A stretch of DNA of 50,096 bases from Treponema sp. (GTDB lineage: Bacteria > Spirochaetota > Spirochaetia > Treponematales > Treponemataceae). Of the stretch, positions 1 to 6,937 are shown piece after piece. The notes below the pieces were generated by a model. It was not told the DNA's origin, ran no database searches, and worked only from the letters and a program-made list of their open reading frames with translations. How positions within the stretch are numbered: the stretch's first letter is position 1; each line of letters begins with the position of its first letter. The DNA is taken from the NCBI GenBank assembly GCA_024681195.1, contig JAILBH010000143.1, positions 1-50,096 on the forward strand, written 5' to 3'. A program made the position numbers and the translations under genes.

Positions 1-899
1 GGGTTAATCTCAATAATAACAACGCGTCCGGTCTTAGGATTATGAGCAAACTGAACGTTAGTACCACCGATTACACCAATTGACTCTACAATCTTAAATG
101 CATCGCGCTGCAGGCGTGCTTCAAGTTCCTTATCAATAGTCATAAAAGGAGCAGAACAGAAAGAGTCACCGGTATGAACACCAACAGCATCAATATTTTC
201 GATAAAACAGATTGCAATCATCTGATTCTTGGCATCGCGGACAACTTCAACTTCAAGCTCTTCCCAACCAAGAATAGATTCCTCAATCAAACACTGATGA
301 GTCATAGAAAGATCCAGACCGTTGGCAACAATAGTGCGGAGCTCTTCAACATTGTAGCAGAAGCCACCACCCTGTCCACCCATAGTATAAGCAGGGCGAA
401 CAACCAGTGGGAACCCGATTTCTTCGGCTATCTTTTCTGCGCCTTCTACAGTATGACAGATTCCAGAGCGAGGAGTATCAATTCCAAGCCCCTTCATTGT
501 TTCCTTAAAAACTTCACGGTCTTCACCGCGTTCAATTGCATCAAGATTAACACCAATTACCTTTACTCCATACTTATCAAGAACGCCGGCCTCGTTCAAT
601 TCCATAGCCATGTTCAAACCGGTCTGTCCACCAAGGTTAGGAAGCAGGGCATCCGGACGTTCCTTTTCGATAATCTGAGAGAGACGCTCTACGTTTAATG
701 GTTCAATATAAGTTGCATCTGCCATAACCGGGTCGGTCATAATAGTAGCAGGATTAGAATTTACAAGAACAATCTTGTAGCCGTTTTCGCGAAGAGCCTT
801 ACATGCCTGAGTTCCCGAATAGTCGAACTCACAAGCCTGACCAATAACAATAGGCCCCGAACCAATGATTAATACCTTGTTAATGTCTGTTCTTTTCAT
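1..899 (-). CDS. carB: Carbamoyl-phosphate synthase large subunit (5' part only)
   Basis: Reading right to left from the ATG at 899, the frame stays open to the window edge and gives about 299 residues of a protein normally near 1,070. It begins MKRTDINKVLIIGSGPIVIG, the nucleotide-binding start of CarB, followed by the GQACEFDYSGTQA block, the NSNPATIMTDP block and an ATP-grasp region with RPAYTMGGQGGG. CarB makes carbamoyl phosphate from bicarbonate, ammonia (from CarA) and two ATP, for pyrimidine and arginine synthesis in the cytoplasm. A Shine-Dalgarno-like aggagtg lies 10-16 bases ahead of the start. carA is not in the window. Opposite-strand frames here are shadows. The family call is certain; whether the rest of the gene is intact cannot be seen. 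Confidence 0.97.
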   Translation of the reverse strand, partial: MKRTDINKVLIIGSGPIVIGQACEFDYSGTQACKALRENGYKIVLVNSNPATIMTDPVMADATYIEPLNVERLSQIIEKERPDALLPNLGGQTGLNMAMELNEAGVLDKYGVKVIGVNLDAIERGEDREVFKETMKGLGIDTPRSGICHTVEGAEKIAEEIGFPLVVRPAYTMGGQGGGFCYNVEELRTIVANGLDLSMTHQCLIEESILGWEELEVEVVRDAKNQMIAICFIENIDAVGVHTGDSFCSAPFMTIDKELEARLQRDAFKIVESIGVIGGTNVQFAHNPKTGRVVIIEIN

Positions 900-934
900 A
901 TATGTTTACACTCCTATAATAAACTGTTTCAAAA

Positions 935-1001
935 GGCCCCTTCGACAAGCTCAGGGACCGCAGGGATTGCATAATGTGGTCCCTGAGCCTGTCGAAGGGC
1001 C
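935..1001. repeat. Palindromic interspersed repeat (ggtccctgagc...tcgaagggcc family)
   Basis: Two arms, 935-959 and 978-1001, are inverted copies of one another with one indel and one mismatch, separated by a short spacer. The same core (ggtccctgagc, cttgtcgaagggcc) occurs again at 24016-24060 inside a gene. The element lies between carB and the terminator of the next minus-strand gene. It looks like a small non-autonomous palindromic repeat; no protein is encoded. Confidence 0.85.
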
Positions 1002-1005
1002 GTAT

Positions 1006-1038
1006 AAAAAAAAAGCGAGTCCCTTAAAAAAGACTCGC
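1006..1038 (-). terminator. Rho-independent terminator
   Basis: On the minus strand GCGAGTC (1032-1038) pairs with GACTCGC (1015-1021) across a ten-base loop and is followed by a run of nine T (1006-1014). It lies about 140 bases after the stop of the gene at 1179-2063 and should end that transcript before carB. The interval 900-1178 otherwise holds only the palindromic repeat and no credible gene. Confidence 0.85.
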
Positions 1039-1178
1039 CATTGAATTCAAATAAAAATAGTATGAACTGTTTTATTCATAATGAGAATAGAAATATCAAA
1101 ATATTTTTCAGCATTCATACTGAAACAAAACTATATCAGAAAAAACAGTTTTATTCTAGTACCTTCAAATTTGAAACC

Positions 1179-2063
1179 TTAGGTTTTTATTTTATAAGAA
1201 ACTCCCGCTCTTATATACGGAGCAGGCACATATTTTCCTTCACCACCCTTCCCAATGGTTCCGTTATTTGTTTGAACTGTCGAAACAACATTTACAAGAT
1301 CAACACGATAACCAGCCTGAGCATAAAGCTTTATGCTTTGAATATTGCAGCTGACTTCTCCCTGTACAAATAAGCCTGAAAATCCCATATGAAACAAAGC
1401 TCTGTAACCATCTACCTCCAGCCCCAGACTCATTTTGGTATCTACAATTTCATTTGTAAATATATGATAATCAATACTTCCACCTGCTGTAATCATAGGA
1501 CCTGCAAGACAAACAATAGAAGCCGGAACTCCAATCAGAGAGAAAACGCCTCCAAGTCCACAAAGAAGAATTCCCGTTATAGGCATAACAAAAAGTGAAC
1601 ACACATTAACTAAAAGCCAGCCATCAGAAAGAGCCCAATTCATAATTTTCAAACAAGCATCAAAACAAGTCATTGCACCTTTCCAGCAGGCAGGAACCCA
1701 GATAATAGAATTTTCAAAAAAGGCTGGAATATAATTAAGTGTAAGATTTGCAAAAGCTGTTATGGAAACATTATTATCCCATTTCCATTCAAACACGTTA
1801 ACAAATCTAAACAGCTGACCCATTTTTCCAAGCGGATCTAAAAACTTAGGAGAGGTTTTTATTATATCAGTCTGCCATTTATCATATAAAGGAATGCCAC
1901 TATATTTTGGTAAATCCATTGCAAATGTGTATTCACCGCCGATTCTATACGAAAAGTCAATACCGCCTTTTTGTTCAACTTCTTCTGCAAACAATCCGGA
2001 AAAATATATAGCCGCAAGAATTAGTATAAAAAACATTTTTTTGGAAAAATTGAATATTTTCAT
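1179..2063 (-). CDS. Exported protein of unknown function
   Basis: This gene encodes 294 residues starting MKIFNFSKKMFFILILAAIYF, a clear signal peptide with likely cleavage after LFA (about residue 26). The mature part begins with alternating polar and aromatic residues (DFSYRIGGEYTF) and ends YIRAGVSYKIKT, as in beta-rich outer-membrane or periplasmic proteins. The middle (about 120-200) is hydrophobic and contains several Cys residues and a Gly-rich stretch, which argues against a simple porin. A good aggagg site precedes the start. It stands alone, followed by a terminator. I do not recognise the family. Export is well supported; outer-membrane placement is inference. Confidence 0.75.
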   Translation of the reverse strand: MKIFNFSKKMFFILILAAIYFSGLFAEEVEQKGGIDFSYRIGGEYTFAMDLPKYSGIPLYDKWQTDIIKTSPKFLDPLGKMGQLFRFVNVFEWKWDNNVSITAFANLTLNYIPAFFENSIIWVPACWKGAMTCFDACLKIMNWALSDGWLLVNVCSLFVMPITGILLCGLGGVFSLIGVPASIVCLAGPMITAGGSIDYHIFTNEIVDTKMSLGLEVDGYRALFHMGFSGLFVQGEVSCNIQSIKLYAQAGYRVDLVNVVSTVQTNNGTIGKGGEGKYVPAPYIRAGVSYKIKT

Positions 2064-2149
2064 ACTGAACCTCCTATCTTATTCAAAAGTTTAACATAAA
2101 ATATACAATTTTCGTACTTTTTTTTTATATATTTTTAAAATTTGTGGTG

Positions 2150-2195
2150 TATAATTATATCATTGTCCGTTTGTCGGACGGTCTTTTTTAGGAGG
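2150..2195 (+). promoter_or_regulatory. Promoter -10, leader hairpin and RBS of the larBC-linked operon
   Basis: A perfect TATAAT lies at 2150-2155, so transcription should begin near 2162. The leader then immediately forms a five-base-pair hairpin, GTCCG-TTTGT-CGGAC (about 2165-2179), followed by a T-rich run and the aggagg ribosome site at 2190-2195. The hairpin plus T-tract resembles a minimal attenuator, or may protect the mRNA 5' end. The -35 region is AT-rich without a clear hexamer. Confidence 0.55.
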
Positions 2196-2201
2196 ATTAT
2201 A

Positions 2202-2591
2202 ATGGCATGTTTTACTGTTCCTGCAACAGAAGCAATTATCACAACAATTGCAGGAAAAATTATTAAATCTAAGGAAAAACATCAGACAATTGATGCTTCC
2301 AAAACCCCTTTTTCTACTAAAATTGGATGGCTTAATAAAATGCTTTGGGGTGGCTCTGCTCTTCTGGCTTTTGAACACGTTTGGCACGGAGAGGTTGTTC
2401 CTTTCTTCCCATTCCTTACCGCAGTAGAAAACGGAGAAGTTTCCCAAATGCTCCACGAAATGGCAACTGCTGGTGTTAGCATGGCGCTGCTGGTAACTGC
2501 TGTATGGGGAATTATGGTAGGAGTTTCTACACTCATAGAAAAGCACGCGGATAAGAAATCTGATAGTACTCTTGCAGGAGGCCTTGCATGA
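2202..2591 (+). CDS. Small membrane protein upstream of larB (unknown function)
   Basis: The gene encodes 129 residues beginning MACFTVPATEAII; the ATG at 2202 was chosen because of the aggagg 6 bases upstream, rather than an earlier in-frame start. The N-terminus (1-25) is amphipathic; hydrophobic segments lie at about 47-73 and 88-112. An HVWH motif (H59, H62) sits in the first segment, and H85 and H115 lie near the second, so metal binding is conceivable. The stop overlaps the next start (ATGA), which indicates translational coupling. Together with the next gene it precedes larB and larC, so a role with the nickel-pincer pathway is possible from context alone. No family could be named. Confidence 0.8.
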   Translation: MACFTVPATEAIITTIAGKIIKSKEKHQTIDASKTPFSTKIGWLNKMLWGGSALLAFEHVWHGEVVPFFPFLTAVENGEVSQMLHEMATAGVSMALLVTAVWGIMVGVSTLIEKHADKKSDSTLAGGLA

Positions 2592-2902
2592 CTCTTTTGA
2601 CAACAGTTTTTGCTGCAATTGTCTGCACTGTAATCTGGTACAAAAAGCAGGAAGCCCGCGAGCTTAAAGTTGGAACTCTTAGTCTCATGTATTGGGGTGC
2701 ATCTTTGATGTGGCTTATTGATGCCATCTTTGCTTATGCCGAAGAAGGCGCAGACTCTTTTGTTCCTGCCCCACTTGATATGCTAAACGACTTTTATCTT
2801 GGACTTTCGGTTGTTGCACTTGGTTTGATTATCTGGCTTGTAATTATTCTGGTGCGCGATCCAAAGGGGGTTGTAAAAGCAGCCTTGTTTAAGAAAAACT
2901 AA
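2588..2902 (+). CDS. Small membrane protein, second of a pair before larB
   Basis: The gene encodes 104 residues with three predicted membrane helices: about 1-18 (MTLLTTVFAAIVCTVIW), 31-50 (LSLMYWGASLMWLIDAIFAY) and 68-90. A short acidic stretch between helices 2 and 3 (EEGADSF) and a basic C-terminus (KAALFKKN) suggest a cytoplasmic tail. Its start overlaps the upstream stop by four bases and larB begins five bases after its stop, so the genes are one transcript. The two small proteins may form a membrane complex. Function is unknown. Confidence 0.8.
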   Translation: MTLLTTVFAAIVCTVIWYKKQEARELKVGTLSLMYWGASLMWLIDAIFAYAEEGADSFVPAPLDMLNDFYLGLSVVALGLIIWLVIILVRDPKGVVKAALFKKN

Positions 2903-2906
2903 TTAG

Positions 2907-3671
2907 ATGAACAATGAAATAACAAAGCTTTTGCTGGGCGTTAAAGACGGAACTGTTTCTGTTGATGACGCCCTGCTTGAATTAAAAAAGCAGCCTTTTA
3001 AAGATATAGATTTTGCAAAAATCGACCTGCACCGAAAATTACGTCAGGGTGCTGCAGAAGTTATTTATGGCGCAGGAAAAACTCCGGAACAGATTATAAA
3101 AATAGTTCAGACCATGCTTGAGTCGGGACAAAAGACAATTCTCATAACCCGCCTTGATAAAGAAAAGGCCGAGTTGGTACAAAAGGCTGTCTCCCCTCTT
3201 TCCAAATTTGATTACCACATCGATGCTCGAATTGCATTTGTGGGAGAGCTTCCTGTCCCTGATGGAATTGGAAAAATTGTGGTTGCAACAGGAGGCACAA
3301 GCGACATTCCTGTTGCCGAAGAAGCCGCTCTTACAGCCCAGGCTCTTGGTAACGAAGTTGTACGCCTTTATGATGTTGGAGTTGCGGGCCTTCACCGGCT
3401 GCTTTCCCACCTTGATGAAATTATGAGTGCATCGGTTATTATTGCAATTGCCGGAATGGAAGGTGCTCTTGCCAGTGTGATTGGAGGCCTTGCTGACTGT
3501 CCTGTAATTGCAGTTCCGACTAGCGTTGGCTATGGAGCCGCCTTTGAAGGACTTACAGCCCTGCTTTCTATGCTCAATTCATGTGCCAGCGGTGTTTCTG
3601 TAGTAAATATTGATAACGGCTTTGGTGCCGGATTTTTGGCCAGTAGGATAAATCATGTGTGCAAGTCGTAG
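2907..3671 (+). CDS. larB: Pyridinium-3,5-biscarboxylate synthase LarB
   Basis: LarB carboxylates and hydrolyses nicotinic acid adenine dinucleotide, the first step towards the nickel-pincer nucleotide cofactor. The 254 residues match the family in length. The N-terminal half has the HRKLRQGAAEVIYGAGKT block; the C-terminal half is PurE-like, with VATGGTSDIPVAEEAA, YDVGVAGLHRLL, AGMEGALASVIGGL, VPTSVGYG and NGFGAGFLA. The start lies five bases after the previous stop and has no strong ribosome site, consistent with coupling. The last codons and the stop TAG are supplied by a palindromic repeat that begins at 3668. larC follows; larA and larE are not in the window. Confidence 0.95.
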   Translation: MNNEITKLLLGVKDGTVSVDDALLELKKQPFKDIDFAKIDLHRKLRQGAAEVIYGAGKTPEQIIKIVQTMLESGQKTILITRLDKEKAELVQKAVSPLSKFDYHIDARIAFVGELPVPDGIGKIVVATGGTSDIPVAEEAALTAQALGNEVVRLYDVGVAGLHRLLSHLDEIMSASVIIAIAGMEGALASVIGGLADCPVIAVPTSVGYGAAFEGLTALLSMLNSCASGVSVVNIDNGFGAGFLASRINHVCKS

Positions 3672-3737
3672 ATTGCTTCGCTCCGCTGCTGTCATTGCGA
3701 GGACCCAGAACGTAGCGAAGGGGATGAAGCAATCTAC
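3668..3737. repeat. Palindromic repeat between larB and larC
   Basis: Perfect 12-base inverted arms, GTAGATTGCTTC (3668-3679) and GAAGCAATCTAC (3726-3737), enclose a region with the tcattgcgagga core typical of a widespread class of bacterial intergenic palindromes. The left arm contains the larB stop codon (3669-3671). The repeat would fold into a long hairpin in the larB-larC mRNA and could affect relative expression or mRNA stability. Confidence 0.85.
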
Positions 3738-3759
3738 AACTTATACTTTAGGAGGCATT

Positions 3760-4980
3760 ATGAAAACTATATATTTAGATCTACCTATGGGTGCTGCCGG
3801 CGACATGCTGAGCGCTGCCCTCTTTGAACTTTTGGATGAAAACCAGAAAAAAGAATTTTTGAATGAAATAAATGGAGCCGGAATTCCAAAGGTTTCTGTT
3901 AGTATTGAACCAAGTATAAAGTGCGGAATTACAGGAACTCATTTTAAAGTTGTAGTTGATGGGCAGGAAGAAGAATCGCATGATCATCATCATGAACATC
4001 ACCATGAAGAAGAACACCAGCATGATCACGAGCACGAACATCATCACCACCATTCTTCCCTTCATGACATTGAACATCTTGTAAACGACCTTAAGATTTC
4101 GGCTGATGTAAAAAAAGATGTAATCGAAGTTTACAACCTTATTGCCCAGGCCGAAAGTCATGCACATGGAAAACCTGTTACAGATATTCACTTTCACGAA
4201 GTTGGAACCATGGACGCCGTTGCAGACATTACAGCCGTGTGCCTCCTCATAAAAAAAATTGGAGCCCAAGAAATTTTTGCATCTCCTGTAAATGTTGGTT
4301 CCGGCCACGTCCATTGTGCCCACGGAATCCTTCCTGTCCCGGCTCCAGCCACCGCTTACATTCTAAAAGATGTACCGGTTTATTCCGGTCACATCACAGG
4401 CGAGCTTTGTACTCCAACAGGAGCAGCCCTGCTCAAGCATTTTGTAAAGGATTTTATTAACATGCCTCCAATCAAAATGAAAACAATCGGTTATGGTATG
4501 GGCAAAAAAGATTTTGAAGCAGCAAATTGTGTACGCGCAATTCTGGGTGAGCGCAACCGCGATGCAGAAGAGGTGCTTGAATTTAGCTGCAACCTTGATG
4601 ACATAAGCGCAGAAAAACTTTCGTTTGCAATGGAGCAGCTTTTTGAAGCAGGGGCTCTTGAAGTTTATACAATTCCGGTTGTAATGAAAAAATCACGCCC
4701 CGGCCATCTTCTTTGTGTAATGTGTCGGGAATCTGATAAACAAAAGGTTCTGACAGCAATGTTCAAACACACCACCACCCTTGGTATACGTGAAAACCGC
4801 AGCAACCGTTATTTTCTTGACCGCGAAATTCAGACTGTACAGACAGAGTTTGGAGATATCCGCGTAAAAAAAGCTCATGGGTTTGGTGTTACGCGTTCTA
4901 AATATGAATATGAAGATCTGGCTGCAATTGCCAGAAAAACCGATTTGAGTATAGAAGAAATTCTTGAAAAATTAAATTAG
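3760..4980 (+). CDS. larC: Nickel-pincer cofactor nickel insertase LarC
   Basis: LarC inserts nickel into the pincer nucleotide in a CTP-dependent reaction. The ATG at 3760 (406 residues) was chosen for its aggagg site and the family start MKTIYLDLPMGAAGDML; an earlier in-frame start would read through the repeat. A His-rich stretch at about residues 74-102 holds around 17 His mixed with Asp and Glu and probably binds nickel. Further blocks are DIHFHEVGTMDAVADI, HGILPVPAPATA, GELCTPTGAALL and MKKSRPGHLL. Some lactobacilli make LarC by ribosomal frameshifting; here it is one uninterrupted frame. It is separated from larB by the palindromic repeat. Confidence 0.95.
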   Translation: MKTIYLDLPMGAAGDMLSAALFELLDENQKKEFLNEINGAGIPKVSVSIEPSIKCGITGTHFKVVVDGQEEESHDHHHEHHHEEEHQHDHEHEHHHHHSSLHDIEHLVNDLKISADVKKDVIEVYNLIAQAESHAHGKPVTDIHFHEVGTMDAVADITAVCLLIKKIGAQEIFASPVNVGSGHVHCAHGILPVPAPATAYILKDVPVYSGHITGELCTPTGAALLKHFVKDFINMPPIKMKTIGYGMGKKDFEAANCVRAILGERNRDAEEVLEFSCNLDDISAEKLSFAMEQLFEAGALEVYTIPVVMKKSRPGHLLCVMCRESDKQKVLTAMFKHTTTLGIRENRSNRYFLDREIQTVQTEFGDIRVKKAHGFGVTRSKYEYEDLAAIARKTDLSIEEILEKLN

Positions 4981-4998
4981 CCTATAAAACACAGACTC

Positions 4999-5739
4999 AT
5001 GAAAAAAGAACTTGCCCAAAAGCTGATTGAACTTGCCGACAAATACGAAACTGCTTCTTTTTCAGAAGGAGATCCTTCCCGGTTTTTACACTGGTACAAA
5101 GACAAAGCTTGTATACAAACCGCCTCGTTTATTGCAGCAATGCTTTCTTTTGGAAGCCGCAAACAGTTTATTCCCAAAATAGAATTTATACTGAACCTTG
5201 CAGATGAACAAAGTGGCAGCATAAATCAGTGGCTGGTTTTGGGTAAATATAAAAAAACTTTTCCACAAGGCGCCGGCAAATTTTATCGTTTTTATTCCTA
5301 TGATGACATGCATATTTTTTTTGAAGAACTTGTCCTAATCCTAAAAGAATCTGGTTCTTTTGGTTTATACTTTCAAAAACAATGGAAACAAAATCCTGCA
5401 ACAAATCTTGCCGACCTTATTGGAGCCGCTTTTCCAAAAAGCCGCATTGTTCCAAAGGGTCGCTCCAGCGCCAACAAAAGAACCCACATGTTTTTACGAT
5501 GGATGGTGCGCCAGAATTCTCCTGTAGACTTAGGTCTATGGAAATGGTATCCGCAAAGCCTCCTCATAATCCCACTGGATGTTCATGTAATGCAGGAAGC
5601 ACAAAAGTTAGGCTTAATTAACAAAAAAGCCACAGCCTCAAGAAAAACCGCAGAAGCTCTGACTGCTCAACTTGAACAGGCATTTCCTGCAGATCCGTGC
5701 CGTGGCGATTACGCCCTGTTTGGACTTGGTGTTAATTAA
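4999..5739 (+). CDS. TIGR02757 (DUF2400) family protein
   Basis: The gene encodes 246 residues and matches TIGR02757 across its length: DPSRFLHWYKD near the start, then AAMLSFGSRKQFIPK, FYRFYS, FLRWMVR, and the C-terminal signature IPLDVHV...ALTAQLEQAFPADPCRGDYALFGLGV. The D-x-H near the C-terminus and the helical content resemble helix-hairpin-helix DNA glycosylase-like folds, but the function is not established. It starts 18 bases after larC, so it is probably co-transcribed. Its stop is one base from the stop of the convergent lipoprotein gene. Confidence 0.88.
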   Translation: MKKELAQKLIELADKYETASFSEGDPSRFLHWYKDKACIQTASFIAAMLSFGSRKQFIPKIEFILNLADEQSGSINQWLVLGKYKKTFPQGAGKFYRFYSYDDMHIFFEELVLILKESGSFGLYFQKQWKQNPATNLADLIGAAFPKSRIVPKGRSSANKRTHMFLRWMVRQNSPVDLGLWKWYPQSLLIIPLDVHVMQEAQKLGLINKKATASRKTAEALTAQLEQAFPADPCRGDYALFGLGVN

Positions 5740-5740
5740 T

Positions 5741-6937
5741 TTATTTAAGAGAAGCGTAAACCTCGTTTATACTTTGAACACAAGATGGGCACAAAACATC
5801 GTTTTTCATATCCTGCTCGGCAAGAGAATTTGGATAAGCTCTTGCACACAAAGGAGTTGAACAGCGAGGGATTCCAATTATATATCCTGTAGAAGAAAAT
5901 GCCTGCATGATTGCTCTTTTTGCAGCCAGCACCTTATCTGTTTCTCCTTTTATAAAGCGATTAACACTCATAACAGAAACATTTTCTGAAGAAAGCCCGA
6001 ACAAAAAGTTATTGTTTGGACTGCCCGAATAAATATCTTTTCCTGTTACACCAAGAATTCCAAGACAGTCACTTTCGGTGGTACAGTTATCAAGCACCTG
6101 AACAATAAGCTCATTTGCATCATACTGCATTTCATACTGAGCCTTAAGCTGTTCCCAGTCTGCTTCTGTATAACCCGAATTAAGGAATACATTTTTTACA
6201 AAGAATTCTTTGGTTTCATTATCTTCAAGATCATCAAAGGCAATCCCAAGATATGCAAGTGTATTTGCAAGAGCTTCGGGAGAGTTTCCAAGAATCAAAT
6301 TTTCCAAAGTTTCACTAAGAAAATCAGAATAAGAATCGCGGATATTTTTTTTGCTTTCTTCAATATCAAGTTCTTGAGTTATTACTGTAAGCTTGTACTC
6401 CTGCTGAATGCGCTGAGTAATTGCTGTTTTGTAAACATCTTCAACACCAGGATAAAAAACAACTAAAAGAGTTTTTTCATACATAGGTGTTACAAAAAGA
6501 TTTACAGCCGCATCTTTATAGCTCTGTGGAATCTTATCCATAAGTGACTGAGCCAAAGCCACAAGCTTTTTGTCATCACTCTTTTCAAGAATTGCAGCCA
6601 GACGAGGATAAGCCAGATCATAATTTGCATTCGCAACCTCATACTCGGCAGCCCTGCACTGCATATCCATATTTAATGAATCAAGTCTTAGTCCCTTTGT
6701 TGCAGCCTCGTAAGCCTTATTATCTTCTCCTCTGCTTTTATAAGCATCAGAAAGTTCAAAATAAACAGAAACATATTTTCTTGCATCAACATTAAAAGTT
6801 TTGTCCAGTTCGCTAACACGCTGTTCAAGGGCAGCTACTGCTTCATCAGAAGCAGCCTTTGTAGAACTACATCCAAAAAATAAAAGAGAAGCGCCAAGCC
6901 CCGCAATTAAAACTATAAGAGTGATTTTATTTTTCAT
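5741..6937 (-). CDS. Lipoprotein with TPR-like region and catalytically dead archaemetzincin-like domain
   Basis: This 398-residue protein has a lipoprotein signal with Cys23 (FFGC, a relaxed spirochaete-type lipobox). Residues 30-145 are helical with TPR-like repeats. From about 146 it resembles archaemetzincins: LGVTGKDIY (292-303 region), NFLFGL, a hydrophobic strand ending NRF, then a C-terminal Cys4 knuckle (C359, C364, C383, C386) with YPNSLAEQDMK between the pairs. Where the family has HExxHxxGxxHC, this protein has SSTGYIIGIPRC (348-359): both zinc His, the catalytic Glu and the third ligand are replaced, but Gly351, Gly355 and Cys359 are kept. It should therefore be a non-catalytic relative. 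It follows trkH directly (stop 6938, start 6937). Confidence 0.82.
   Translation of the reverse strand: MKNKITLIVLIAGLGASLLFFGCSSTKAASDEAVAALEQRVSELDKTFNVDARKYVSVYFELSDAYKSRGEDNKAYEAATKGLRLDSLNMDMQCRAAEYEVANANYDLAYPRLAAILEKSDDKKLVALAQSLMDKIPQSYKDAAVNLFVTPMYEKTLLVVFYPGVEDVYKTAITQRIQQEYKLTVITQELDIEESKKNIRDSYSDFLSETLENLILGNSPEALANTLAYLGIAFDDLEDNETKEFFVKNVFLNSGYTEADWEQLKAQYEMQYDANELIVQVLDNCTTESDCLGILGVTGKDIYSGSPNNNFLFGLSSENVSVMSVNRFIKGETDKVLAAKRAIMQAFSSTGYIIGIPRCSTPLCARAYPNSLAEQDMKNDVLCPSCVQSINEVYASLK

Noticed and set aside
174..698. Plus-strand open frame of 174 residues
   Set aside because: It lies antisense to the clear carB frame; its sequence shows no known motif and no ribosome site.
3781..4323. 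Minus-strand frame of 180 residues rich in Met and Val opposite larC
   Set aside because: Its composition arises from the reverse of the His-rich codons of larC; no start signal or family match.
3760..4980. Programmed frameshift in larC as in lactobacilli
   Set aside because: The larC frame is continuous from MKTIYLDLPMG to the end, so no frameshift is needed.
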